From: Sipunculus nudus
Lineage: Eukaryota > Annelida > Sipuncula > Golfingiida > Sipunculidae
Direction: 5' to 3'
DNA length: 64,000 nt
Assembly: GCA_026874595.1 (NCBI GenBank)
Contig: CM049310.1
Coordinates: forward strand, 65,552,056 to 65,616,055
A program made the position numbers and the translations under genes. Below, in pieces: positions 21,481 to 33,639 of the stretch. The notes under the pieces were generated by a model that worked only from the letters and a program-made list of their open reading frames with translations, had not been told where the DNA came from and did no database searches. Each line of letters begins with the position of its first letter. The stretch's first letter is position 1.

Positions 21481-23715
21481 TTTGTTTGTCTGTCTGTCTG
21501 TCTGTCTGTCCGCACTCTACAGGCCACAATTTTGCACCAATCGCTCTGAAATTTATAGATAATGTGTATAATCGGTTCTCCTCGGAGCCTATTGTTTTTG
21601 GCCATGATCGGTCAAAGGTCAAGGTCAAGGACATCAAAAGTTCTCAAAACGGTTTTTTCTTCATATCTTTTTTTCTATAAAGCATATCTACTTCAACTGT
21701 AGCTCATTTTAATTGCCATTCCAAGGCCTTTCATCTGGCGTGTAGCTGACTCAAATTTGTTGTCACTATGGTTACGTATTTTCGGGTAAAAGTGATGAAA
21801 ATCGAAAATCAATGGACTAATTTTTCTAACTTTGTCAGTTTTAAAGCTAGAGAGGTCTAGTTTTTTGCATCAGATAGTACTAAATAAGCTTTTTATCATA
21901 CAAGTGAAAGTCTCGTAAAATCTTGCACCATTTCTCGTCAAACGAGAGTTTCCGAGATTTCATTAAATATGACCTACAGGTCGCATTTTTTTAACAGTGG
22001 CTTTGAAATTGATATATTTTGTGTTGTTTATAAATATCTCGAAATCAATTTTTCATTTTTTGGAAATAGCCACCAGGGGGCGTGGTACCTGAAACACTGT
22101 AACATATCATTTTTCTGCGATATCTCAAAAAATATTAAAGTGACACCATTTTTTTTGTCGTATCTGAAACTAGGAACATTGGCTTATTCCTCCGCACATG
22201 TAGCTTTGTGCTGCCATTACCATGATTACCAAATTTTGGGATAAAACTTGGCAATCTGAAAATATGGAGTTTTCTTCTATTATCTCTGTTAATATTTGTG
22301 CTACAAGGGTCTAGTTTTTTTGCGTAAGGCAACATTCCCTTGGTTCTAAGTCATTCAATTGCAAATCCCGTCAAATCTCGCTCGGTTTTTCGTCAAACGA
22401 GAAATTACGAGATTTCACAGAAATGCTTATAACTTGGTCACCTTTTCGGCTAAAGAGGAGCAGTTTTCAGCAATGTCTTGCGTTTTGGAAGCTTAACATG
22501 ATAATAACACACATCTCGCAACATCTCGTTTCATCTTCCGCCAAACGAGAATATTCGAGATTTCGAACAAATGTCTATATCTCGGGCATTTTAATGCTAG
22601 GTATTTTATTTTTCTATTGTTCAAGAATCATTTGACTAGTGTTAAGTGTTATTAGTGCATATCTCGTTATATCTCGCACCATTTGTCATCAAACGAGAAC
22701 AGTGGACTATTAAAACAAATGCCTATAATGCTGTCATTTTTTACACTACAGACATATAATTTTCAGCATTAGACAGCGTCTGACACTCTGTGTCACATTA
22801 TGTGATTATATAGCATTTCTGGTCAAATCTCGCCTCGTTTTTTATCAAATGATGAAGATACATCTAATTGCCGTGAGCACAAGTGGCTTCAGGGTTGACA
22901 GGTAAGTGCCGGCAGGGCCATTACAGTTGCAAGTTGGCGTGCGCGGTTGTCCATGAATTTCACAAAGCAGCATTGAATAGAGGACAAAAGCCGCTAAATT
23001 TGAATTGAACACACCTGTTATTTTCATTGTGTCCCCTTGTGGTGCCACTTGTGTTGCCAGGAACCACTGGCAAATCTTTCAAACCAGGGACGGATCCCCG
23101 ATTTTGAAGTTGGGTGTGTCAACATATGGGCGGATCCCTGGTTTAGCAGTTGGGGGCAGGGGGTTAAATTTTAATTATACATCAAATATTTATAATAAAA
23201 AATATAATATTTCGAAATTTTTTTTTTCTTTTAGAAAATAGCCGCCAGATGGCACTGCAGCAATCATTATTGTGCCATATCTCGAAATCTATAGGCAGTG
23301 TCACAACATTTATTGCAGCATCTGAAACAAGATTTAATGCGTTTATCCTCGTGGGGACTCTGTCATATTCTCCCATTACCATGGGGACCTAATATACGTT
23401 ACAATTATATTCTTCTTTTTCTTAAAATTCAAAATATGGAGTTTTATTCTAATAGACGGTTTTCCATTCTCCATGACAGGAGTACATGGCCTTCACATGG
23501 AGTTTTTTCCCGTCTGTCTGTCTGTTTGTCTGTCTACTCATCTGCGACTTTTGAAAATCAGCATAACCTCACAAAATTGTGCTTCTGTTTCCGCCATAAT
23601 TGGGGTAATTCATTTGACCAGTTCCAAATGTAACCTGACTGTGTGCTGTATGTTGTCTCCTAATTTGACTTTCTTATTTCCGCTTCCGGCAAGCGTTCGA
23701 CCTCTGGTCGTCTAG
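21481..23715 (+). mobile_element. F1 unit 9, divergent core
   Basis: GTTT/GTCT microsatellite, left flank with AGGTCA repeats (about 21610-21632), and a segment with CTCGTCAAACGAGAG. A block follows with CCACCAGGGGGCGTGG (22070-22085), diverged satellite-like stretches (22390-22700), a segment around 22860-23170, CCGCCAGATGGCACTG (23242-23257), a second microsatellite (23508-23535) and a 3' end at 23681-23715 (CGACC/GGTCG, CTAG). The 22830-23715 half is closely repeated at 34250-35339. The junction 21955-22010 preserves the F2-free form of the site filled at 9708. Confidence 0.6.
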
Positions 23716-24383
23716 TTGTCTGTTTGTTGCTTGCCGGAATCAAAGATTCGGCAAGCATGTTCATCACCCGCGTATGTTTGTTTGTCTGTTTGTCTGTTTG
23801 TCCGTTTGTCTGTCTGTCTGTGCTCTACTGGCCACAATTTTGCACCAATTGTTCTGAAACTTATAGGTAAAGTGTAAGATCTGTACTCCTCGGAGCCTAT
23901 TGTTTTTGGTCATGATCGGTCAAAGGTCAAGGTCAGGGTCACCAAAAAACCTAAAATTTTTACTTTCTTCATATCTTTGTCAATAATAATCGTAGCCGCA
24001 TAATCTGTCGCTCATTTTATTCCTCTTTATGTTAGCTTTCCAAGTGCTAGCAAATTTTTCCGGTCAATGGTTACCATGGTAACGTATTTTTGGGGGAAAA
24101 TCAGAAAATTCGAAAATTTCACTCCAAATTTCTCATTTTTTTAAGTTAGAGAGGTCTAGTTTTTTGCATTGTGTAGCATTTAATATGCTCTATGGAAAAT
24201 TAACGGAAGTCTCGCAAAATCTTGTGCCATTTGTCTTCAAATGAGACTTTTCGAGATTTCATTAAAAAGGATTCAGAAGTGGCAGTTTTACAGCTAAGGT
24301 TCTAAAAGTGACATATTTTCTGTTTTCTGTATTATCTCGAACTTGTTTTTTCATTTTTTGAAATTAGCCACCAGGGGGCGTGG
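22070..24383 (+). promoter_or_regulatory. CTCF-like motif cluster C
   Basis: CCACCAGGGGGCGTGG (22070-22085 and 24368-24383) and CCGCCAGATGGCACTG (23242-23257). The two identical sites sit in paralogous blocks about 2.3 kb apart. RFX-type palindromes GTTACCATGGTAAC lie nearby at 24070-24083 and 24525-24538. Confidence 0.45.
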
Positions 24384-25200
24384 TACTGGAAACACTGCAA
24401 CTTACCATTTTTCTGCAATACCAAAAAAAATATTAAACGTGGCACAATGTTTTCTGTCTTATCTGAAACTAGGATCGTCGGCTTATTCCTGCGTACATGT
24501 AGCTTTGCGCTGCTGTTACCATGGTAACCAAATTTTGGGGTAAAACTTGGCAATCTGAAAATAATGTTTTTTGCTTCTATCTCTGTTGATATTTATACTA
24601 CAAGTGTCTAGTTTTCTGCATGAGGTAGCATTCCCTTGCCACTAATGCAGTTAATTGCAAGTCTCGTAGAATCTTGCTCTGTTTTCCGTCAAACGAGAAA
24701 TTACGAGATTTCACAGAAATGCTTATAACTTGGTCACCTTTTCGGCTAAAGAGGAGCAGTTTTCAGCATTTTGTTGCGTTTTGGGAGCTCAACAAGATAA
24801 TAACTTATATCTCGCCACATCTCGTACCATCTCCCGCCAAACGAGAATATTCGAGAATTCGAACAAATGTCTATATCTCTGTCATTTTAATGCCAGAGAT
24901 TTTATTTTTCTATTGTTCAAGATTCACTTGACTAGTTTGAAGTGACAAAATTGAATATCTCGTCATATCTCGCATCATTTCTTGTCAAACGAGAACATGG
25001 GACCATTCAAAGATACGCCTATAATTCTGTTATTTTAATGCTGAAGACCTTTAGTTTTCAGCATTCGATAGCGTCTAACACTCTCGGTCACATTATGTGT
25101 TTATATTGTAAGTTTCGTCAAATCTGGGATCGTTTTTTCTTCAAATAAAAAAGTACATCCTATTGCCGTGACCATAAGTGGCGGCAGTATGTGATAGTAA
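23716..25200 (+). mobile_element. F1 unit 10, 5' part
   Basis: It begins right after CTAG (23712-23715) with a short GTCTGTTTG run and the 5' hairpin terminus TTGCTTGCCGGAATC (about 23727). Microsatellite, left flank with AGGTCA repeats (about 23921-23940), RFX-like palindromes, and a block with a CTCF-like site (24368-24383) follow, then satellite-like stretches to about 25140. The 23810-24940 stretch is closely repeated at 33080-34100. Similarity fades at about 25200. Confidence 0.55.
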
Positions 25201-25215
25201 ATGTCGGCAGGGGCA

Positions 25216-25413
25216 TTACACTTGACAGTTGGAGCCATGTTCTATGGGTGTGCGATGGCCCATGAAGAAGACTTCTATTATGTTGTTATCGTCTTCCTTT
25301 GATTGCTGCTTCGTAAGCTTCACAGACCAGCGCCAACCACCTGGTTGCCATGTGTCCTCAATGTAAACAACCTTTGCTGTTTTCCTTTCCCTAAGATATG
25401 TATGGTAGCCCAT
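25216..25413 (-). other. Unassigned 65-residue open frame, possible exon
   Basis: A 65-codon minus-strand frame has ordinary codon use and a mixed, charged composition (for example WQPGGWRWSVK and KEDDNNIIEVFFMGH). It is unlike the repeat-derived frames nearby and not repeated elsewhere in the window. I recognise no family, signal peptide or transmembrane segment, and no flanking frame extends it. It could be a captured or orphaned exon, or chance. Confidence 0.2.
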
Positions 25414-25599
25414 TCACTTGTCCTTAGATTGTTTATTGTTGGTGTATTGAAGTAAAATAAAATGCCAGGCTTTCCTGCATATTGATTGTAAATTGAATAA
25501 AATCATACAAGGACCAACCAATGTTATATGACCACTATTTCAGATTTGAGATCAGAACAATTGATTTCTGTATAAACCACTATGACCAGATTTGATAAA

Positions 25600-27020
25600 C
25601 TTTAAAGTGGTCTATATTTTTTTCTGAAGAAGTTGAGCTATATGCTTGGAGATGCCAGCCAGTGGGTGTGAATGGATTGCAGTGAAACCCAAGCCAGGTG
25701 TTTGTGAAGAGTCTGGTGGAGATGAAGGGGGCCAAAACCTGTTTGACTGTGTATAAGCATAAACTGGCCTGAAATCAGGTTTCTGGGGGCATGAAATTTT
25801 TGTTTGTGGGAATAGGGTAATATTTTCTTGTTTCCCTGTATATACACCCTAAACTGGGCCTAATGACACCAAAACCAGGTTTGTGGGACCATCAGTACAG
25901 ATTTGAGGGGGAAAAATGGATTTTATCTGTATATCACTATGTTCACTGTGTCCAGATTTGGAAATTCAAACTGGCCCTAATTTTTTTTTCTGATGGAGTT
26001 GAGCCAAATGCTTTGAGATACCAGCCAGTGGGTGTAAATGGATTGCAATGATACCAAACCAGGTGTGTGTGTTGAGTTTTGTGGAGATGAGGGGGGCCAG
26101 AACCTATCTGACTGTGTATAAGCATAAACTGGCCTGAAATCAGGTTTCTGGGGGCTTGAAATTCTTGTTTGTGTCAGCAGGGTAATATTATCTTGTTTCC
26201 CTGTATATACACCTTGAATTGGGCCTAATGACACCTAAACCATGTTTTAGGGATCATCATTACAGATTTGAGGTAAAAAAAAATGGATTTTCCCTGTATA
26301 TCAATATGTTCACTGTGTCCAGATTTGGAAATTCAAACTGGTCCTAATTTTTTTTCTGAGGGAGTTGAGCCAAATGCTTGGTGATGCCAGCCAGTGGGTG
26401 TAAATGGATTGCAATGATACCCAAACCAGGAGTGTGTGTTGAGTTTTGTGGATATGAAGGGGGCCAGAACCTATTTGACTGTGTATAAGCATAAACTGGC
26501 CTGAAATCAGGTTTCTGGGGGCATGGAATTTTTGTTTGTGGTAACAGGGTAATATTATCTTGTTTCCCTGTATATACACCCTAAACTGGGCCTAATGACA
26601 CCAAAACCAGGTTTGTGGGACCATCAGTACAGATTTGAGGGGGAAAAGTGGATTTTCTCTGTATATCACTATGTCCGATGTGTCCAGATTTGGAAATTCA
26701 AACTGGTCCTAATTTTTTTTTTCTGAGGGATTTGAACCTAATGCTTTGAGATTCCAGCCAGTGGGTGTAAATGGATTGCAATGATAGCCAAACCAGGTGT
26801 GTGTGATGAGTCTGGTGGAGATGAGGTGGTCCAAAACACTATTTGCCTGTGTATAATAAGTCATAAGTCCTCAGCTGAAATCAGCTTTCTGGGGGCTTGA
26901 AATGTTTGCTGGTGGGAACAAGGTAATATTATCTTGTTATCATGGATATACACCCTAAAATGGGCCTGAGAACACCAAATACATGCATGTTGGACCATGA
27001 GTACAGATTTGAGGTAACAA
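25600..27020 (+). repeat. 366-bp tandem repeat, about four copies
   Basis: The GAGTTGAGC landmark falls at about 25630, 25996, 26362 and 26729 (steps of 366, 366 and 367). Units share CCAGCCAGTGGGTGTAAATG, GACTGTGTATAAGCATAAAC, CTGGCCTGAAATCAGG, and CTTGTTTCCCTGTATATACACC. The last copy is the most diverged. Open frames on the minus strand repeat with the same period and are not genes. No terminus could be assigned, so the parent element is unknown. Confidence 0.85.
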
Positions 27021-29039
27021 ATTGTCTGTCTATAAATTAAAAAAAAAAATCAAATATCAAACTGTTATAAACATGTATCAATATATTTAATAAAATCTCT
27101 TTTCATCCAATGAATTGCATCTTATTTTTTTAATAAATAAACCATGATATTCAACTACATCCAGTAATAAAAAATAAAAATAAAATGAATAAAAGTTTTT
27201 TTGTTTTTGTTTTTTTTTTTGGGGGGGTGGGGGTGGTTGTGTTTTTTTGCAGTAAAATCCAGGCTTCTCTTTGGATCCCGGCGGTGGGCGAGGGTACAAT
27301 GGACACCACACAACATTTGAAAGAACATTTTTTTTCTGCTGTTATTGGATGACCAAGTCTCTATGAATTTAAAAAAAATATTTATTCCGTTATTCAAGAT
27401 GACAGTGAAAATGACCCTATTTTTTCAATCATTCACCACTCTTTTCGAGCGTTCATCGAATAAGAAAGAGCCCGTCCCACCGCATTTCCTGCGAGGGTTC
27501 ATTTCTTCAGAGTCCAAACAATCCTACCGGGGCGGGGTTTATTCCATCTCGTCTTAAATTTGTGTCCGGGGCACGGCAAACATTATGAAAGCGGACGAAA
27601 ACTTTCATACGGCTGGTAAATGCGTTTATATGTAAACGCGGGGAATTCCCGGAGAATTCACGGAGAGGTTTTATATGCAATGATACTTTTAATTACACGT
27701 TAAAATCATTTAAAATCTACCACTATATTACTCTAAAGACATTTATTCACTGTTAAATTACCGAAATAATAACCAGCGCAAACAATGTGGGACTGCCACT
27801 AACACCAATCTGGATCACCAGCTAACATTGACTACCGATCTTACATCAGACGAAAACGCTAAACACTATATATTTTTTCAACAGTTTACTGTGCAAACCG
27901 TAACAAAACCATGCAGGATATCACATTTACAGGTTCTTAAGGAAATATGATACAAAACATAAATTGTACCTTTGCTCACATTTAATAATATCATCATGAT
28001 GAATTCTCCGCGAATTCTCCAGCTGTCCGCGTTATAGATGTATATGTATTTATTAATGACAAAAATTGACATACAATTTTATGGATACCCGTATAATTGC
28101 GGTTTTCTGGACCATCCCAGCCCACAGGTAGGATAATATGGATTCCCGACAATATTCTAATGACCGTTCCCTGAGCTGGAACGGGCTAAGAAGGTCCCTG
28201 TCATTTTTTTTAATTGCCAATTCCCAGGTTTTTCGGATAAAAAAATGGCCCAATCCTTCATTCAATCTCCAGCCTCTTCTGGCGTTCCGGGTTTAAAAAA
28301 GAGCCCGTCCCATGCCTATTTCAGCTAGGACTGCAAACTCTGGTGTCAAAACAACTCAACTACGGCTTGGGATTACCATCTGTCCTCTTAAATTTCCATC
28401 GCGCCCGTGTCAAGTGTACCGTTATTATTCACAAACGTGCGGCAGGCGCCAAAAATTTGACAGCACCCCTTTCCGATGCCATAATTTATATTTTTATATA
28501 TAAAGTCCTAACCCACCACGGAACTAGGGCCTCAAAATTTTTTATCGGGTTACTGACCACGTCAGACTCCTTAAAAATCCCTGCTTTCCTTTTTTAACCA
28601 AAGATTCCAATTTTTAACATATATTAAATTTCAAATTACAGATAAGTTACACCAAGGGGACATTACAGTTAATCCGTGATGGGCAGGACTTCTTGGAATT
28701 TTATAATTCCCGGACGCAGGCTGACCGACTGCCTTTTTTCTTCAAGGACAGCCCTAATTTAAGCCGAGACCTTAAAGGATGGTCTTGATAGGCACCTAGC
28801 TTGTCCAGGAATGAAAGGTCACGTCTCCCTTACCCAGAGGTCGGGTCTCTGTCTAACACGAACGCGGCTTCGCTTGCATTTCGGCATTCTGGACGTTCAA
28901 CTCTTCAAGTTTCATTTTCAGTGCTTTTCTTATTTCCAGCACTCAAGAATAGGAGAACTGCCAAGGATTCAGTTGGACTTCCATTATTTTTATTTCTGTC
29001 CAAAAATGGATTATCCTGTATAGGATGGCTACTAATAAT
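27021..29039. other. Unassigned AT-rich region
   Basis: No gene, RNA or terminus is recognisable. Simple features are a T-run followed by G-rich sequence at about 27198-27240 and two related motifs, AGCCCGTCCCAC and AGCCCGTCCCAT (about 27469 and 28302). Two GAATTCYCSG-like stretches lie near 27640 and 28000. It may be host sequence or very old repeat lying between the 366-bp array and the F1 3' end at 29284. Confidence 0.4.
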
Positions 29040-29284
29040 AACACTATTAATGTCTCTCTATCCGTCTGTCTGTCTGTCTCTCTGTCTGTCTCTCTGTCTA
29101 CTCCTCTTTGACTTTTGAAAATCAGCAAGACCTTATTCATATGTGCTACTATTTTCCCCATGATAGAGGTTTTTCATTTGATCAGATCCAAATGTTCCCT
29201 GTCTGTCTGCCTAGTAACTGTCTATCTATTTCGCTGTCTTATTTCCGGTCACTTCCGGCAAGCGTTCGACCTCAGGTCGTCTAG
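29040..29284 (+). mobile_element. F1 unit 10, 3' end
   Basis: GTCT-rich microsatellite (29060-29100), ACTTTTGAAAATCAGCA, and a 3' end at 29250-29284: ACTTCCGGCAAGCG, hairpin CGACC-TCA-GGTCG, CTAG. It is homologous to 23508-23715 and 35132-35339. The loop is TCA instead of TCT while the stem is intact. Confidence 0.6.
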
Positions 29285-31016
29285 TCTGTTTGTCTGTTTG
29301 TTGCTTGCCGGAATCAGAGATTTCGACAAGTATGTTGATCAGTTCCGTTTGTTTGTTTGTCTGTATGTCCCCGCTCTACAGGCCACAATTTTGCACCAAT
29401 CCTCCTGAAACTTATAGATAGAGTGTATAATCGGTTCTTCTCGGAGCCTATTGTTTTTGGTCATGATCGGTCAAGGGTCAAGGTTAGGGTCACCAAAAAG
29501 CTCAAAAACGGTTTTTTCTTCATACCTTCGTCAAAAATAGCCGTAGGCACCTTATCTGTAGCCCGTTTTATTTGCCACTGCATGGCCACTTCCAACACTG
29601 CAAAATGGCCTCATTTCGCTGTTACCATGGTTACGCAATTTTGGGAAGAAATCATGGAATTTCGTGATATTTTTCAAATTTGCAGCAATTTTACTGATTC
29701 TGAGATATTTTATGTAACATAAGAATATCTCGAAACGGGTTTTTCAGATTTTGGAAATGGCCGCCAGGGGGCGTTGCAGATGAAAAAACATGAAAATTTG
29801 TTTTGGTGCTATACCTCCAGAACTATTAAACATTGGGCCATTTCCATCACAGCACCTTAAACTAGGGTCCATGGGCTTATTTTTGCGCATAGGTGCCAAA
29901 GTGCGCTATTGCCAGATTTCTCTATTTTTGGGGTAAAACCTTTGAATTTTGAAAATATGCAGTTTTCAGCTTCTAACTCTGTCAGTTTTTATGCTAGAGA
30001 GGTCAAAATTTTTGCATCTTGTAGCCCTTGGTGAGTTCTCGGTGATCCAACCAAAAATCTTGCAAAATCTCGCACCGTTTCTCGTCAAATGAGATTTCGT
30101 GATTTCACGGTGACATGCCCTATAGGCCACAGATATGCAGGCATCCTTTTGAAACTGATACATACCACGAAGACACGTGCAATTGCCGCAAGTGGCGACA
30201 GGGTCCTTACGGTGGGCAGCCGGCGTGTGCAGCGGTGCGTGTCGGCCTTTCCGGGCCCTGTCTATTATCGAACATGTTGGAGGCACAGTCGCAACTTTAT
30301 TGCTTGCCGGAAATCTTCGATTTTTAAAAGCATGTTGGTCACCCGTGTATGTTTGTTCCTTCATCTTATGTATTATACTAATATCTCAAAAAATTATTTT
30401 TCATTTTCCCGATATGGCTGCTAGGGGGTGCTGCACTTGACCCTTCCAAAAAAAATCAGTTTTTCAACATATTTCCGTAAGAGTAAACCTATATTACACA
30501 AACTATAGCTTATTTTCTTTCTCTTGGTCTTCTTCAAAACATGGTCAAGTCATCTGGTCTCCATCTTGTGTCACTTTGTCAGTATGTCTGTCTGTTTGTC
30601 ATTTATCCTCAAATTCGCCTGCTTGCTTGTTTTTGCACTTTAGATATAGCAATCAACAAGTCAGATATGTGGACGAATCCTTTTGAAACTATTACATCTT
30701 ATGTCATACACTAATATCACGAAACACATTTGTTGTCTTCAGGATATGTCCACTAGAGGGCGCTGCAGTCGAACATCCCCAGTATATCATTATTTGGCCA
30801 TATCTCCAAAATTATAAGCCTCAATTACATAAACTATAGCTTATTTTCTTCCTCTTAGTCTTCTCCATAACCTGATTAAGTCATCTTGTCTCCATCTTGT
30901 GTCCCTTTGTAAGTTTGTCTGTTTGTTTGTCAGTTGTCCTCAAATTCGCCGGCTTTTTGGTTCTTGAGTCTCACTGATAGCATTCTACAGGCCACAGTTT
31001 TGAAAGGATCATTTTT
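29285..31016 (+). mobile_element. F1 unit 11, left part
   Basis: TCTGTTTG run, 5' hairpin terminus (about 29301), microsatellite, left flank with AGGTCA-like repeats and GTTACCATGGTTAC (29621-29634), and a block with CCGCCAGGGGGCGTTG (29761-29776). A second 5' terminus follows at about 30300, then ~330-bp repeats. It is cut by F2 at 31017 within TTTTGAAAGGATC. The undisturbed form of that site occurs around 36151-36172. Confidence 0.55.
29761..30765 (+). promoter_or_regulatory. CTCF-like motif cluster D
   Basis: CCGCCAGGGGGCGTTG (29761-29776), CTGCTAGGGGGTGCTG (30418-30433) and CCACTAGAGGGCGCTG (30750-30765). The pair at 30418 and 30750 is spaced 332 bp, like the pair at 17064 and 17395 (331 bp), so these two segments are paralogous. 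Confidence 0.4.
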
Positions 31017-32254
31017 AGCTCAGCTGACTTTCAGTCATGCTGGGCTCTAGCGATGGGTCTTTGTCAGTCGTCCTTCCATCTGTCCATCCTACTGACCGGC
31101 CGTCCGTCTGTTAGTAGGGCACAAATCGTAACTGTACTTGCTAGGGTCATGAACCCTATGTAGTCTTAGAGGTTCTAAAATGATCTCCTTGCAAACCTGA
31201 AATTAGGTCACTGACCTATATTCTCGAAGTTACAGGGTGTGTATGCACCCCCCATAAATAATTCTTTTAGCTAAAATTTTCATCCAAAACGTTCCATCTT
31301 TCACATACAGCTCATCTACCAACAGGGGAAGAATCATAATTATTTTGAAGTCAACAGGTCAAAGGTCAAGGTCACAGGAGTCCCTTTATTTAATGCCTGT
31401 GGATGCATTTTAAGCCAAATCTTTCATCCCAATTCTTTGAACTTTTACATATATTTCACCTACTAAGAGGGAGAAGAATCCTATAGATTTTTAGGTCACA
31501 AGATCAAAGATCAGGGTCACAGGATCCAATTTTTTTAAAAGGTTGTGAAAACATTTCAAGCTAGACATTTCATTCCAAACTTCCCAGCACTGATATCGCT
31601 TCTCTGCCAACAGGGGAAAAGACCTGTTGATTTTGAGGTCCAAGGTCAAGTTCACTGCACCCACTTTTTGTGTGGAGTCATTTTCAGGAAACTTTTCAAT
31701 CTATACCTTCCATTTGTCATATATGGCTCACCTACCAATAGGGGAAGAAGCCTATCAATGTCGAGTTCAAAAGGTCAAAGGTCAAGGACACATTACTTAA
31801 TTATTCTAAATGGTTGTGAACATTTTGCAAGTGAAACTGTTCAACCCAAACCTTCAGTCTTTCACATATGCCACATCTATGCATCACTCAATTAGATTCA
31901 AACTTCATATTTATAAGCACCTGTTTCTCAATAATTCTTGCATGGATTTCCTTGATTTTTGCTATATATTTTGATCTTATATTTGCCCTTTATGGTGTTT
32001 CTTTTGAGACTGACAGGTATCAAGAAAGCTATGGGAATAGTTACTGATAGCTTAACAATCATTCATTTTTCCTTAGACCATCAAGTCACTGTGTTTTAAC
32101 CAGACATAGGTGATGTATATTTCTGTTGTCGTAGAAAATTTCAACATATTGGCAAATTGGTTCTTCAAAATGTGACTGGAAGTTGTGAATCTCAGCCCCT
32201 GATGTGGCAGGTCATGCTTGGCAGCTGAGAGTCATGACCCATGGGTCACTTGTT
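31017..32254 (+). mobile_element. F2-type element copy, 1.24 kb
   Basis: It starts AGCTCAGCTGACT with an imperfect stem partner (CATGCTGGGCTC) and a GTCC/GTCT-like microsatellite (31065-31110). It ends CAGCTGAGAGTCATGACCCATGGGTCACTTGTT; the palindrome GACCCATGGGTC forms the 3' hairpin. The interior has four diverged ~140-bp segments with AAAGGTCAAGGTCA-type motifs (about 31361, 31500, 31640, 31777). It interrupts F1 unit 11, whose repeat resumes AAACTATTACATC at 32255. Confidence 0.65.
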
Positions 32255-33052
32255 AAACTATTACATCTTACATCTTACAGTAACAGATTATTCATTTTCT
32301 GGATATTGCCAAAAGGGGGGCGTTGCACTCGCCTCTCCCCTATATATATTTCTTTGCCATATCTACAAAACTATAAACTTCAATTACAAACACTATGACT
32401 TATTGTCTTCCTTTGAATCTTCTCCATAATCTGATTTAGTCATCTGGTCTTATTCTTGTGTCACTTTTTCAGTATGTGTGTCTGTTTGTCAGTGATCCTC
32501 TATTTCACCTGCTTGCTGGATCTTGCGTCTTACAGTTAGCAATCTTCAGGCCACAGTTTTTCAGTATGTCTGTCTGTTTGTCAGTGATCCTCATTTTCGC
32601 CTGATTGCTGGATCTTGCGTCTTACAGTTAGCAATCTTCAGGCCACAGTTTTGAAGGAATCCTTTTGGAATTGGAACATCTCTTACAATAATATATACAT
32701 CTTGGAACATTTCTTACAATAATATCTCAAAAGAAATTTTTAATTTTTGGGATATGGCCGCTAGGGGATGCTGCGGTAGAGCCTCCACACCATATCATTT
32801 TTTGGCCATATCTCCGACATTATAAACTCTACCTTCACTTGTAGTCTGTTATCTCAGGTGTGTCAGTATATTTGTCTGTTTTGAGCTATGTCTGATTTCA
32901 TGTTCTTTTGTGTGATATATGTCGTTCAACAGGCCAAACGTTCCAGCAATCGCTTTAAAAGTCATTCAATTGATAGAAAACCGTCAGTTTGTCCTGTTTG
33001 TCCATCTGTCTGTCATTTAAGTCCGGCAAGCTCTCGACCTATGGTCGTCTAG
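32255..33052 (+). mobile_element. F1 unit 11, right part
   Basis: ~330-bp repeats resume, with a degraded CTCF-like site near 32309 and CCGCTAGGGGATGCTG at 32758-32773. A stretch of about 80 bp (about 32470-32650, TTTTTCAGTATGTCTG) is locally duplicated. The 3' end is at about 33018-33052 (CGACC-TAT-GGTCG, CTAG). Confidence 0.55.
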
Positions 33053-33639
33053 TTTGTCTGTCTGTCTGTCTGTCTGTGCTCTACAGGCCACAATTTTTCA
33101 CCAATCGCTCTGAAACTTATAGATATAGTGTAAGATCGGTTCTCCTCGGAGCCTATTGTTTTTGGTCATGATCGGTCAAAGGTCAAGGTCAGTGTCTCCA
33201 GAAAACCTAAAATTTTTACTTTCTTCATATCTTCGTCAATATTAATTGTAGCCGCATAATCTGTAGCTCATTTTATTCCTCTTTATGTTAGCTTTCCAAG
33301 TGCTGGCAAATTTTTTCGGTCAATGGTTACCATGGTAACGTATTTTTAGGGGAAAATCAGAAAATTCAAAAATTTCACTCCAAATTTCTCATTTTTCAAG
33401 TTAGAGAGGTCTAGTTTTTGGCATTGTGTAGCATTTAATATGCTCTATGGGAAATTAATGGAAGTCTCGCAAAATCTCGTGCCATTTGTCGTCAAATAAG
33501 ACTTTTCGAGATTTCATTAAATACGATTTAGAGGTCGCAGTTTTACAGCTACGGTTCTGAAAGTAACATATTTTTTGTTGTTCTGTATTATCTCGAACTT
33601 GTTTTTTCATTTTTCGAAAATAGCCACCAGGGGGCGTGG
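32758..33639 (+). promoter_or_regulatory. CTCF-like motifs E
   Basis: CCGCTAGGGGATGCTG (32758-32773, weakened by A for C) and CCACCAGGGGGCGTGG (33624-33639, strong). They lie in two different F1 units on either side of the 3' terminus at 33052. Confidence 0.35.

Noticed and set aside
25638-26579. Three similar minus-strand frames (MYIQGNKKILPYSHKQ type)
   Set aside because: They follow the 366-bp tandem repeat and contain no recognised domain.
29966-30440. Overlapping frames of 70-132 codons on both strands
   Set aside because: The sequence is F1 left-flank and second 5' terminus material, repeated in part at 16900-17060. There are no domains, and all frames compete with each other.
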